Below are positions 28,349 through 36,010 of a stretch of DNA of 64,000 bases, one piece after another; positions within the stretch are counted from its first letter, which is position 1, and each line of letters begins with the position of its first letter. Source of the DNA: Nocardia xishanensis NBRC 101358 (GTDB lineage Bacteria > Actinomycetota > Actinomycetes > Mycobacteriales > Mycobacteriaceae); contig NZ_BDCF01000010.1 of the NCBI RefSeq assembly GCF_001613365.1, forward strand, positions 102,118-166,117, written 5' to 3'. A program made the translations under genes and the position numbers. The notes below the pieces were generated by a model that was not told where the DNA came from, searched no databases, and saw only the letters and a list, made by a program, of their open reading frames with translations.

Positions 28349-28966
28349 ATGCCCACCGTCCCGTCCATGCTCCAGCGCATTCTCGACAAGCCCGTCTCCG
28401 ACGGCGAGAAACTCCTGGAGAGCGCCCTCTCGGCGTTCCTGGACTTCGGGATCAAGCGCACCAGCATGGGCGAGATCGCGCGGCGGGCAGGCATCAGTCC
28501 CGCGACGCTCTACCGGCGCTACGAATCCAAGAACGACCTGGTCGAGGCCGTGAGCGTGCGGGAGGCGCAGCGCTTCGTCGCCGAGATCGACAAGCGGGTG
28601 CAGACCGTCGATGGCACCGAGAACCAGCTGGTGGAGATCTTCGTCGCCTTCATCACGGCCATCGCGGGCAACGAACTGCTGCGCAGGCTGCTGCGCACCG
28701 AGCCCGATCTGATCCTGCCCCGGCTCACCACCGAGGGCGGTCCGGTCCTCGCGGTCGGCCGCGGCTACCTGGCGGACAAGCTGCGTGAACTACGAGCCGG
28801 GGACGCCGACTTCGACGCCGATCTGGTCGCCGAGATCATGGCCCGGCTCGCGCTCTCCCTCGCGCTCACCCCCGACGGGCTCATCCCGCTCGGCGACGCC
28901 GAGGCCGGTCGCGCGTTCGCCCGGCGCACCCTGCTGCCGATGGTCGGTGTCCGCGCTTCCGCGTGA
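28349..28966 (+). CDS. TetR/AcrR family transcriptional regulator
   Basis: A 205-residue regulator. The N-terminal HTH is canonical (KRTSMGEIARRAGISPATLY then RRYESKNDLVEAV), near residues 30-70; the remainder is the helical ligand-binding domain. GGAGA is placed five bases before the ATG. It is divergent from the SDR gene, its probable target. Its last 177 bases are overlapped on the opposite strand by the 3' end of the DNA methyltransferase gene, an unusual convergent overlap. Confidence 0.9.
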   Translation: MPTVPSMLQRILDKPVSDGEKLLESALSAFLDFGIKRTSMGEIARRAGISPATLYRRYESKNDLVEAVSVREAQRFVAEIDKRVQTVDGTENQLVEIFVAFITAIAGNELLRRLLRTEPDLILPRLTTEGGPVLAVGRGYLADKLRELRAGDADFDADLVAEIMARLALSLALTPDGLIPLGDAEAGRAFARRTLLPMVGVRASA

Positions 28967-31435
28967 GCCGAGCCCGAACGCCGCGTCCACCAGTTCGTCG
29001 AGCCGGTGCCGCGCGGCGTCGTCGGGCGCGCGGTCACCGTCGACCAGGTCGGCCACCAGCGCCGCGATCGCCGCGGAGGCCGGGCGATCCGGATCGGGCA
29101 GCGGCAGCCGGGACACGTACTGGGTGATCCACCGCCGCCGGCCCGAGTACAGGCGGTTGCCGCACACCGCGTCGTAATAGCGCAGACCGAGCGACGAATT
29201 GGCCACGCCCATCAGAAGATTCGCCAGCAGCGGCGCCCGCTCGGCGCCGCCGAGATCGTCCAGCGAGATCCAGTAGCAGTCGCCGTTCACCACCGCACCC
29301 GATCGGTCCAGCGCGAAACGCGGCCGTTCGCTGATATCGGGGAACACCAGTTTCGGCACCCGCCACAGATTCGGCCGCTGCGGCACCCAGATCTCGAACC
29401 ACTCGCGTCCGCTCTCGGTGAGGTACTTACGCCCGGCGAGCGTCGTCCGGTGGCGGCGCAAATACGCTGCGGCGCGGGGGAATTCGCGCAGGTCCACCGG
29501 AACCCGGCGAGGCTCGGCGGTGTCGTAGGGGTAGAGCACCCTGGTGTCGGCGGCCCGCTCGATCCGCCACGGCGCCAGATCGTGGTGGGTGATCAGCTCC
29601 AACAGCAACTCCGGCTCCGGACGCGGGCGCACCTGGGCCCAGCGATCGGAGATGAACACCCGATCGGCGGTCGTCTTGATGCCCACCCTGATGCGAGCCA
29701 CCTCACCGAAACTCCGCCAGGTCCTCGCGCCGACGCGATCGAGCCAGGCGTCCAGGCTCGGTCGCGACATCCGCCACGCGGGGTGCATACCCGCGCCAGC
29801 GCTCCGGTTGTGCGCGGGGCTGTCGTCGGGCTCCGCCGGGCTGTGTCGAGTCGAGGCACTGTCTGCCTCACTCCCGCCCTGCGCGTGGCCGTCGCTGGAC
29901 TCCGCCGGGCTGTGTCCACTCGACGTACCGCCTGCCTCCCTCCCGCCACGCGCGTGGCCGTCGTCGGACTCTGCCGGGCTGTGTCCACTCCACGTACTGC
30001 CTGCCTCCCTCCCGCCACGCGCGTGGCCGTCGCTGGACTCCGCCCGACTGCGCTCACTCCAGGTACCGCCTGCCTCGCCCCCGCCAAGCTCATGGTCACC
30101 GCCCGACTCCGCTCGACCGCGCCCACTCGACAGACCGCCAACCTCGCTTCCGCCACGCGCGCGGCCGTCCCCGGACCCCACCGGGCTGCGCCCACTCGAC
30201 GGACCAACAACCCCACTCCCGCCCTGCCCGTGACCGCCGACGGACTCCGCCCGGGTGCGCCCATCCGACGTACCACTAAGCCCGCTCCCGCCGTGCGTGT
30301 GACCGTCCACGGACTCCGCCCGGCTACGCCCAGTCGACGTACCGCCAGACTCACTTTCTCCAAGCTCATGGTCGCCGCCCGACTCCACTCCGCTGCGCCC
30401 ACCCGACGTACCACCAACCCCGCTTTCGACGTGCGCGCGGCCGTCCCCGGACTCCGCCGGGCGGCGCCAACTCGACGTACCCCGCCCGCCATATCTGTGC
30501 CCGTCGCTGGAGTCGGCTCGGGTACGCCCACTCGACGTACCGCCGGTCTCGCTCCGGTCGGGGGCGGGCTCGGCGGCGCTCGCGGGCGGGCGGTTGGGGC
30601 TCGGCGGCACGCCCGTCGAGAGGGTGCCGACCTCGACGGCGAAGATCCGCCCGTTGTGCCGGACGAGGGAACCGGAATCCGCTAACAGCGCGTCGAAAAG
30701 ATGTTCGGAGCAAGGTGATTCATCGATCCGCACCTCGTAGACCGAGACGTGGCGGCATCCCGCGCCGTGACCGCCTCGGGTGGCGATGGTGACCGCGGGC
30801 AGTACCGCGGCCGCGAACAGCTTGGTGTCGCCGAGGTCGTACAGCTCGACCGGAGTCAGTTCGCCGACCAGGATGGCGCGAATGTTCGCACCCGCCTTGG
30901 TCGTCAGGAAGCGGTTGGCGCACAACAGGCCGAGCGCGCCGCCCGGCGTCAGCAACCGCGGCGCCACCGCGACGAACGGGTGGGTGAGATCGATGCGGCC
31001 GCGCAGCCCGTACTGCCTGCTGAGCAGCCGTGCTGTGTCGCCGCCGAGCTGCTGGGTGCGCACGTAGGGCGGGTTGGTGATGATCGCGTCGAAGGAGCCG
31101 TCCTCGAGGTCCGCGGCGTCGGCGAGAAAGTCGCCCGCACGCCATTCGACGTCGACGTGCTCGGCCGCCGCCCGCCTCCGCGCCGCGGCGAGCCCGCACT
31201 CGTCGAGGTCGTACCCGGTCAGCCGGAGGCGAACGCCGGGCAGGAGGGCCGTGGCTTCCCGGTGCAGAGCGAGCAGAAGTTCTCCGTCGCCGCACGCGGG
31301 GTCGAGCACGCGCAGCTCACCGTTCGGCCCGGGACGCGGGGCGTGCGCGAGCAACCGTTGCGCGAGGAACCGTGCCAGCGCGGGCGGGGTGTAGTGCCGC
31401 CCATGGCGTTTGCGGTCCCCTGGGTGCGAGCCCAT
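28790..31435 (-). CDS. Adenine-specific DNA methyltransferase with repeat insertion
   Basis: An 881-residue N6-adenine DNA methyltransferase of the Eco57I/TaqI-like type. Residues 1-275 form the catalytic domain: SAM motif VLDPACGDGELLLAL (43-57), an acidic loop YDLDECGLAA, and the catalytic NPPY at 121-124. Residues about 552-822 form the target-recognition part (FISDRWAQVRPRPEP, LYPYDTAEPRRVPVD). Between them lies an insertion of about eleven 23-residue repeats (298-546). The last 58 residues are charged and antisense to the TetR gene, so they look like accidental read-through. No restriction endonuclease gene is adjacent, so it appears to be an orphan methyltransferase. It starts 18 bases after the acyltransferase gene. 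Confidence 0.87.
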   Translation of the reverse strand: MGSHPGDRKRHGRHYTPPALARFLAQRLLAHAPRPGPNGELRVLDPACGDGELLLALHREATALLPGVRLRLTGYDLDECGLAAARRRAAAEHVDVEWRAGDFLADAADLEDGSFDAIITNPPYVRTQQLGGDTARLLSRQYGLRGRIDLTHPFVAVAPRLLTPGGALGLLCANRFLTTKAGANIRAILVGELTPVELYDLGDTKLFAAAVLPAVTIATRGGHGAGCRHVSVYEVRIDESPCSEHLFDALLADSGSLVRHNGRIFAVEVGTLSTGVPPSPNRPPASAAEPAPDRSETGGTSSGRTRADSSDGHRYGGRGTSSWRRPAESGDGRAHVESGVGGTSGGRSGVESGGDHELGESESGGTSTGRSRAESVDGHTHGGSGLSGTSDGRTRAESVGGHGQGGSGVVGPSSGRSPVGSGDGRARGGSEVGGLSSGRGRAESGGDHELGGGEAGGTWSERSRAESSDGHARGGREAGSTWSGHSPAESDDGHARGGREAGGTSSGHSPAESSDGHAQGGSEADSASTRHSPAEPDDSPAHNRSAGAGMHPAWRMSRPSLDAWLDRVGARTWRSFGEVARIRVGIKTTADRVFISDRWAQVRPRPEPELLLELITHHDLAPWRIERAADTRVLYPYDTAEPRRVPVDLREFPRAAAYLRRHRTTLAGRKYLTESGREWFEIWVPQRPNLWRVPKLVFPDISERPRFALDRSGAVVNGDCYWISLDDLGGAERAPLLANLLMGVANSSLGLRYYDAVCGNRLYSGRRRWITQYVSRLPLPDPDRPASAAIAALVADLVDGDRAPDDAARHRLDELVDAAFGLGSRGSADTDHRQQGAPGERATGLGVAERDEPVGGEREGEREPGHDLGDQIGVEVGVPGS
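29798..30544 (-). repeat. Tandem 69-bp (23-residue) repeats inside the methyltransferase gene
   Basis: About eleven degenerate in-frame copies of a 69-bp unit; the first two copies are 21 and 22 codons, the others 23. The consensus unit reads roughly GGTSSGRSPAESSDGHARGG followed by SEA. Units differ by substitutions only, mostly Arg/His/Ser/Gly changes. The product is hydrophilic, Gly/Ser/Arg/Asp-rich and presumably disordered. Copy number is expected to vary between strains by recombination or slippage without breaking the frame. Confidence 0.9.
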
Positions 31436-31453
31436 GAGTGGGATTGTGCCTCG

Positions 31454-32767
31454 TCAGGACGGCGCGGGCGTGCCGATGACGGGAACCGGTGCGCGCGTCG
31501 CCAGCGATCGTTCGCCCGCGTGTCGCCCAGCGAACCTGCGCATCAGCGGCGCGTCGACCCAGTGGTAGATGGCCGCTGCGGCCGCGGTCGAGAGCACCAG
31601 ACACAGTGCGGCGAAGCCGAGCCAGCCGACCGGCCCGAACCGGTGTCCGCCGATGAGCAGCCTCGTCACCAGCACCATCACCGGGAACTGGATGAGATAG
31701 AAGGCGAAGGAGATATTGCCGAACCACACCATCCGCGGCGAGGCGTTGAGGCCGGGGATTCCGGCCAGATCCCGCGCGGCGAGCGTCGCCACCACCGCGG
31801 TCATCGGCGCCAGCAACAGCGCCGACATCTTGTAGTTCACCGGCACGATCCAGGTGGCCGCGTAGGCCACCGCGAGCGCGAGCAGCGGCGGCGTCAGCCG
31901 GGTATTACGCCACCGGCCCTCGAGCACCAACCGCGCCGCCAGCACACCGAGGAAGAATTCGGGCAGCCGCGAGAGCGGGAAGATGTAGCTGAGCCAATAC
32001 GACTGTGCCACCGGGATATCCGGCTGCGCGAACCACGCGGGCGAGGCGTGCAACTCGAAGAAAGGGGACGCGTCGCCGGGCACCAGTCGCGGAGCGAACG
32101 CGTTCTCGATGCCTTTCGGGCCGGGCACGCAGAGGAAGTAGGCGGTGTGCAGCGCGACGATCGCCAGCAGCAGTCCGGCGATCACCCAGAGCACCCGCTC
32201 CGGACGCACCCGCCGCACCAGCGGCAACGCCAAGGGGAAGCACAGATAGAACAGCATTTCCGCGCCGAGCGACCAGGACGGCACGTTCAGTCCGCCCACC
32301 GTCGACCACTTGGGCACCCAGGTGTGCACCAGCGCCAGATTCGGGGCCCACACCACCGGCCGCGTCAGCGGCACGCCGGCCACCAGAACGAACGCGACCG
32401 CGGCCACCAAGTGCGTGGGATAGATCTTCAGCACCCGCCGCCAATAGAACCGGCGCACCGAGCTCCCTGGCCGGAACGACCAGTAGATGATGAACCCGGA
32501 CAGCACGAAGAAGAAGGTCACGCCCGCCGCGCCGAGCTGCATGGGCATCACCTGATGCAGATGTCGGAACAGCTCCGATTTCTGGAACGGGTACACCGGC
32601 AGGAATACCAGGGCGTGCAGCAGGAACACCGCGAACGCCGCCCACCAGCGCGCGCCGGTCAGCGAGGGCAGGGCGGGGCGGGTGTGCGCCGCGTCGGCAC
32701 CGCCCGAAATACCTGGGCGAGTGCGATTCCCGGCGGTATCGACCAGCGACTCCGGGCTCGAGGTCAT
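31454..32767 (-). CDS. Acyltransferase family 3 membrane protein
   Basis: A 437-residue integral membrane O-acyltransferase (OafA/YrhL type), about ten membrane helices from residue 40. The conserved catalytic His is in VFLLHALVF; the RRVLKIYPTH stretch contains the conserved Arg and the FFFVLSGFIIYWS helix is typical. Such proteins acetylate or acylate cell-envelope glycans. Its ATG overlaps the stop of the upstream SGNH hydrolase gene by four bases. SGNH domains often follow these acyltransferases as fused or separate partners that handle the acyl group outside, so the pair likely modifies an envelope polysaccharide. Confidence 0.9.
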   Translation of the reverse strand: MTSSPESLVDTAGNRTRPGISGGADAAHTRPALPSLTGARWWAAFAVFLLHALVFLPVYPFQKSELFRHLHQVMPMQLGAAGVTFFFVLSGFIIYWSFRPGSSVRRFYWRRVLKIYPTHLVAAVAFVLVAGVPLTRPVVWAPNLALVHTWVPKWSTVGGLNVPSWSLGAEMLFYLCFPLALPLVRRVRPERVLWVIAGLLLAIVALHTAYFLCVPGPKGIENAFAPRLVPGDASPFFELHASPAWFAQPDIPVAQSYWLSYIFPLSRLPEFFLGVLAARLVLEGRWRNTRLTPPLLALAVAYAATWIVPVNYKMSALLLAPMTAVVATLAARDLAGIPGLNASPRMVWFGNISFAFYLIQFPVMVLVTRLLIGGHRFGPVGWLGFAALCLVLSTAAAAAIYHWVDAPLMRRFAGRHAGERSLATRAPVPVIGTPAPS

Positions 32768-33876
32768 CGGCCGAACCGTTCGTACAACGCGCGCGCGACC
32801 ATCGCGTCACCGTGCGCCGACGGATGGAACGGCAATCCGATCGGATCGGCGCGCGGGTCGAGCGCACCGTTCACCCACGGATCGGCCGAGCACAGCCCGT
32901 GACCGGCGGTCAGCGCCCTGGTATCGAAGAATTCGATGCCCAGCAGCCCGGCCGCTTCGCGCTGCGCTGCGTCGAGGCGATCGAGGTATTCGACCACCGC
33001 CCGGCCCCGAGGCTGCACGTACTGGCCGATGCCGAGCACGTTCACGCACGCCGTGTCCTGGCCCGCGGGGAACAACTCCGGATAGCCGACCAGCACGACG
33101 CGCGCCCCCGGGGCGAAGTAGCGCAGATACTCGATCACCGCCCGCATCCGTTCGGCGTAGCGCGCAGCGGACACACCCCGGTAGTCGGTGATTCTGCCCT
33201 GCTCGGCGGCCTCCAACCCGCAGCCGTCGGCGAGGTTGAACACGCAGGGCAACAGCGAGGTCCACATGGTGGTCTCGGACGCACCCCACTCGTCGTTGAG
33301 CCCGAATTGCAGTGCGATCAACTCGGTCTCGGGCCCGAAAGCGCCCAGCTGGTCCGCCGCGATCGCCTCGTGCGAGAGCGTGTATCCAGGCCCGGTATCG
33401 ATCGAAGCACCGGAACAGGAAACATCGAGGAACTCCCCTGTCCCCGCCACCCCCATCAGCCCGCTCAACTGAGTCGGCCACGCATTCGGCCCGCGCAGAC
33501 ACTCCTCGGATTTGGCGTCCCAGCGAAACCCGTTGGCGGTGAAGGAATCACCGAGAACCACCAGCGACTTGCCCGCGGTGTGGTCCCCGGCGACGGGATC
33601 GGCCACCATGCGAGCGGTTCCGGCGGACTCGACCACATCGGGAACCACCCCGCCAGGCGCACCTGCGCTGGTTCCGATCGAAGCCGTCCCTACGGAGCCT
33701 GGCGCAGCGGGTGCGGTCCCACCGCGCATCGCTGCGGCACCATCCAGTGCTGCGACACCACCGCTCCCGGCTGTGGTCTCACCATATGCGGTGGCGGATG
33801 ACGCGACCGCGACCACAAGTGCGAGCAAGGTTGCGCCGAACAATCCACGGCGAAGGCCGTTTCGAGAAGTTGTCAT
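32764..33876 (-). CDS. Secreted SGNH/GDSL hydrolase
   Basis: A 370-residue exported esterase-like protein. The signal region (GLFGATLLALVVAVASSATA, 11-30) is followed by a Gly/Ala/Thr linker to about residue 100. The catalytic Ser111 is in VVLGDSFTANG; the FGLNDEW stretch holds the block-III Asn, and PFHPSAHGD the Asp/His-containing block V. Several Cys (SCSGAS, LPCVFN/DGCGL, ACVNV, GLCS) suggest disulfides. It overlaps the acyltransferase gene by four bases; together they probably add or remove acyl groups on the cell surface. It starts 11 bases after the lipoprotein stop. Confidence 0.9.
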   Translation of the reverse strand: MTTSRNGLRRGLFGATLLALVVAVASSATAYGETTAGSGGVAALDGAAAMRGGTAPAAPGSVGTASIGTSAGAPGGVVPDVVESAGTARMVADPVAGDHTAGKSLVVLGDSFTANGFRWDAKSEECLRGPNAWPTQLSGLMGVAGTGEFLDVSCSGASIDTGPGYTLSHEAIAADQLGAFGPETELIALQFGLNDEWGASETTMWTSLLPCVFNLADGCGLEAAEQGRITDYRGVSAARYAERMRAVIEYLRYFAPGARVVLVGYPELFPAGQDTACVNVLGIGQYVQPRGRAVVEYLDRLDAAQREAAGLLGIEFFDTRALTAGHGLCSADPWVNGALDPRADPIGLPFHPSAHGDAMVARALYERFGR

Positions 33877-33887
33877 CGGGGCCGCCG

Positions 33888-34238
33888 TCAGTAACCCGCC
33901 CGGGGTTCGAAGCCGGGCGCGGTGAGGGTCGGGGCGGATTGCGGCACGGGGGCGGGTTGCTGCACGGGGGCAGGCGCGAGGACCGGAGCCTGCTGCGGGA
34001 AGTGCGGAGCGGGCGCGGGTTCCGCGGCGGGCGCGGGTTCCGGTGCGGGGGCCTGCGTTTCGGGAGCAGGCGCTGCCGTCGGCGCGGGGGCCGGGGCGCT
34101 CTGCTGAACGGTGCTGGTCGCCGCCGGGGTGGTGGTCGCCGGGGCCTGGTCGACATGCGTCTCCGTCTCGCCGCCGCAGCCGGCCGCACCGAGTAGCACC
34201 ACACCGCCGGCGAGGGCGGCAGCGAGACAACGCTTCAT
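33888..34238 (-). CDS. Pro/Ala-rich lipoprotein
   Basis: A 116-residue lipoprotein: MKRCLAAALAGGVVLLGAAG leads to the lipobox GAAGC (Cys21). The rest is low complexity, dominated by Ala-Pro pairs (PAPAPTAAPAPETQAPAPEP and similar), with almost no predicted fold; it may act as a wall-spanning tether. The start was set at the ATG before KRC, preceded by GGAAAAGA. It is the first gene of the minus-strand run lipoprotein, SGNH hydrolase, acyltransferase, methyltransferase, separated from the SGNH gene by only 11 bases. Confidence 0.8.
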   Translation of the reverse strand: MKRCLAAALAGGVVLLGAAGCGGETETHVDQAPATTTPAATSTVQQSAPAPAPTAAPAPETQAPAPEPAPAAEPAPAPHFPQQAPVLAPAPVQQPAPVPQSAPTLTAPGFEPRAGY

Positions 34239-34402
34239 GGTCTTTTCCGTTCTCAAATCAGGAGCATGCATATTTCACTTCAGCCGGGAGACTACAAGTT
34301 CGCATGGACGAAACCGCCTGTTTCGGGCAAACTCTCGAGCCTCGGCCGCCCCCAATTTCGAGGTCTCGCCAACTCCAGGAACCTCGCCCGCACGGGTTTA
34401 CC

Positions 34403-34452
34403 GGTTCCAAAACGAGACCGTAGCGGCTAGCATTCAGTCTCGAAATGGAACC
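34403..34452. promoter_or_regulatory. Large dyad over the nitroreductase promoter, possible HxlR operator
   Basis: A nested palindrome: GGTTCC-N4-CGAGAC-N18-GTCTCG-N4-GGAACC, symmetrical over 50 bases. A TAGCAT -10-like hexamer lies in the central spacer. It is 19 bases before the nitroreductase start, in the region divergent from the lipoprotein gene. An HxlR-type regulator is encoded downstream of the nitroreductase, which suggests who may bind it. Confidence 0.5.
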
Positions 34453-34471
34453 AAATGAAGGAGGCCGGTCC

Positions 34472-35167
34472 ATGAGCCCGACCGCTGCGCCCACCGAAGC
34501 GTTCGCGACCCTGACCCGAATCCTCGACGAGCGGTGGACCTGCAGGCAGTTCCGCTCCGACCAGGTGCCGCGACCGACCATCGAGGCGCTGCTGCGCGCG
34601 GCTCAGCGCACCCCCTCCTGGTGCAACACCCAACCGTGGCAGGTCGCCATCACCGAGGGGGCGGCCACCGATCGGTTCCGCAAGGAACTCCTCGAACACG
34701 TTCAAAGCGCGGCTCCCGCACCGGATTTCGAATTCCCCGCGCAGTACACCGGGGTCTACCGGGACCGCAGGCGCGAGTGCGGGCTGCAACTCTACGACAG
34801 CGTCGGCATCGTGAAGGGCGACCAGGCGGGCACCATGCGCCAAGCGCTGCGCAATTTCGAGCTCTTCGACGCACCGCACGTCGCGATCATCAGCACCGAG
34901 GCCGATCTCGGCGTCTACGGCGCCGTCGACTGCGGCCTCTACATCGGCGCGTTCCTGCTCGCCGCCCAGAGCCTCGGTCTCGGCGCAGCTCCGCAGGCGG
35001 CCCTCGCCTCCTACGCGCCTTTCCTGCGCGAATATTTCGGGCTCACCGAGAACCGCCGCGTGGTGGCGGCCATCTCCTTCGGCTACCCCGACACCGACCA
35101 CCCGGTGAACGGCTTCCGCACCAGCCGCGAACAGACCGACCAGGTCGCCGCCTGGTTCACCGACTGA
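34472..35167 (+). CDS. Nitroreductase family protein
   Basis: A 231-residue FMN-dependent nitroreductase-fold oxidoreductase. RRWTCRQF-type start (ERWTCRQFRSDQVP), the FMN-binding AQRTPSWCNTQPWQVAIT and the LGLGAAPQAALASYAPFL region identify the family, which reduces nitroaromatics, quinones or flavins with NAD(P)H. AAGGAGG seven bases before the ATG decides the start; an upstream ATG is unlikely. A large palindrome covers its promoter and an HxlR regulator is convergent 41 bases away, a typical redox-stress or detoxification pairing. Confidence 0.9.
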   Translation: MSPTAAPTEAFATLTRILDERWTCRQFRSDQVPRPTIEALLRAAQRTPSWCNTQPWQVAITEGAATDRFRKELLEHVQSAAPAPDFEFPAQYTGVYRDRRRECGLQLYDSVGIVKGDQAGTMRQALRNFELFDAPHVAIISTEADLGVYGAVDCGLYIGAFLLAAQSLGLGAAPQAALASYAPFLREYFGLTENRRVVAAISFGYPDTDHPVNGFRTSREQTDQVAAWFTD

Positions 35168-35208
35168 TCACCGGAATCCGCGCGGCGACAACACTTCTCA
35201 CGAACGAA

Positions 35209-35676
35209 TCAGCCGACCTGACGGTCGATCCCTGTCAGCCCTCGACCCGGTTCGGGGCTGACATCGCGGGCGGTCAACTCGCTTCCACAGACGTCGCATT
35301 CGAGCCGGACGTGCGCCTCGCCGGTGCATTCGCGATGACGGTAGTGCACCGGCGGCCCGTCCGGCGCCATATACGCATCGCCCCAATCCCGGATCGCCAT
35401 CAGGATCGGGTAGATGTCGTGCCCCTTCTGGGTGAGCCGATACTCCTCGTGCGCGCCGACCGCCGCCGGTCGCTTCACCAAGATGCCGTGCTCGATCAAC
35501 CGGTCCAGCCGGTCCTGCAGCCTGCTGCGCGAAATGCCGAGCGCGCTCTGGAAGCCGTTGAACCGGCGAATCCCGGAGAACGCGTATTTGAGGATGACCA
35601 GCGTCCACCGGTCACCGAGAACCACCAGCGGCCGCGTGATGGAACACGGCTCGTCGGCAAGATCCTCGTAACGCAC
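35209..35676 (-). CDS. HxlR family transcriptional regulator
   Basis: A 155-residue winged-helix regulator. The signature CSITRPLVVLGDRWTLVILK, with the HxlR Cys11 near the N-terminus, is followed by FNGFQSALGISRSRLQDRLD and the wing LTQKGHDIYPILMAIRDWGD. The C-terminal extension (CTGEAHVRLECDVCGSEL) contains three Cys and a His that could form a metal site. The Cys near the N-terminus is often a redox or electrophile sensor in this family. The nitroreductase gene is the likely target. Confidence 0.9.
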   Translation of the reverse strand: MRYEDLADEPCSITRPLVVLGDRWTLVILKYAFSGIRRFNGFQSALGISRSRLQDRLDRLIEHGILVKRPAAVGAHEEYRLTQKGHDIYPILMAIRDWGDAYMAPDGPPVHYRHRECTGEAHVRLECDVCGSELTARDVSPEPGRGLTGIDRQVG

Positions 35677-35708
35677 CCCTCGATGCTACTCAGCACCGCA
35701 ATCCGCTC

Positions 35709-35939
35709 TCACCCGTCTTCGCGCCGATGGATGACGTACTCGAACTGCCCGTCCTCCGGATCGGCGCGCAACGGCCACGGCTCCGCCTCGACCACACGAC
35801 GCCACTCCAGTGTCCGACGCGCGTCCTGTTCGGCGAGCGACCGCGCGTCAGCAACCTCGGCGCAGGAGCCGAGCATCTGCTCCTCGGTGCCGCAGAACTC
35901 GCAGCTGTGCACCTTGCTGACCTCGTAGCGTTGCGGCAC
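35709..35939 (-). CDS. Small CxxC protein of unknown function
   Basis: A 76-residue protein with GTG start and a good AAGGAGA six to seven bases upstream. It carries a CEFC pair near residue 12 and a further Cys in LGSCAEV, then helices (ARSLAEQDARRTLEWRRV) and a FEYVIHRREDG end. It lies after the terminator of the FAS-II cluster and upstream of the HxlR gene, on the same strand as both. Possibly a small metal-binding protein; no family is recognised. Confidence 0.65.
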   Translation of the reverse strand: MPQRYEVSKVHSCEFCGTEEQMLGSCAEVADARSLAEQDARRTLEWRRVVEAEPWPLRADPEDGQFEYVIHRREDG

Positions 35940-35964
35940 GGCGGATCTCCTTCGGACGGAAATA

Positions 35965-35998
35965 GCATGGGCCCCGGGATGATTCCCGGGGCCCATGC
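35965..35998 (-). terminator. Terminator of the accD6 operon
   Basis: A perfect 15-bp stem GCATGGGCCCCGGGA / TCCCGGGGCCCATGC with a four-base loop, 13 bases after the accD6 stop, followed by TATTTCC on the minus strand. Strongest terminator candidate in the window. Confidence 0.75.
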
Positions 35999-36010
35999 GG
36001 AGTCCTCACA

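Noticed and set aside
29798..30544. Possible CRISPR array
   Set aside because: Units are contiguous 69-bp coding repeats without spacers and diverge throughout.
29006..30685. Long open frame on the plus strand opposite the methyltransferase repeats
   Set aside because: It mirrors the 69-bp repeats and has no family features; repetition keeps all frames open.
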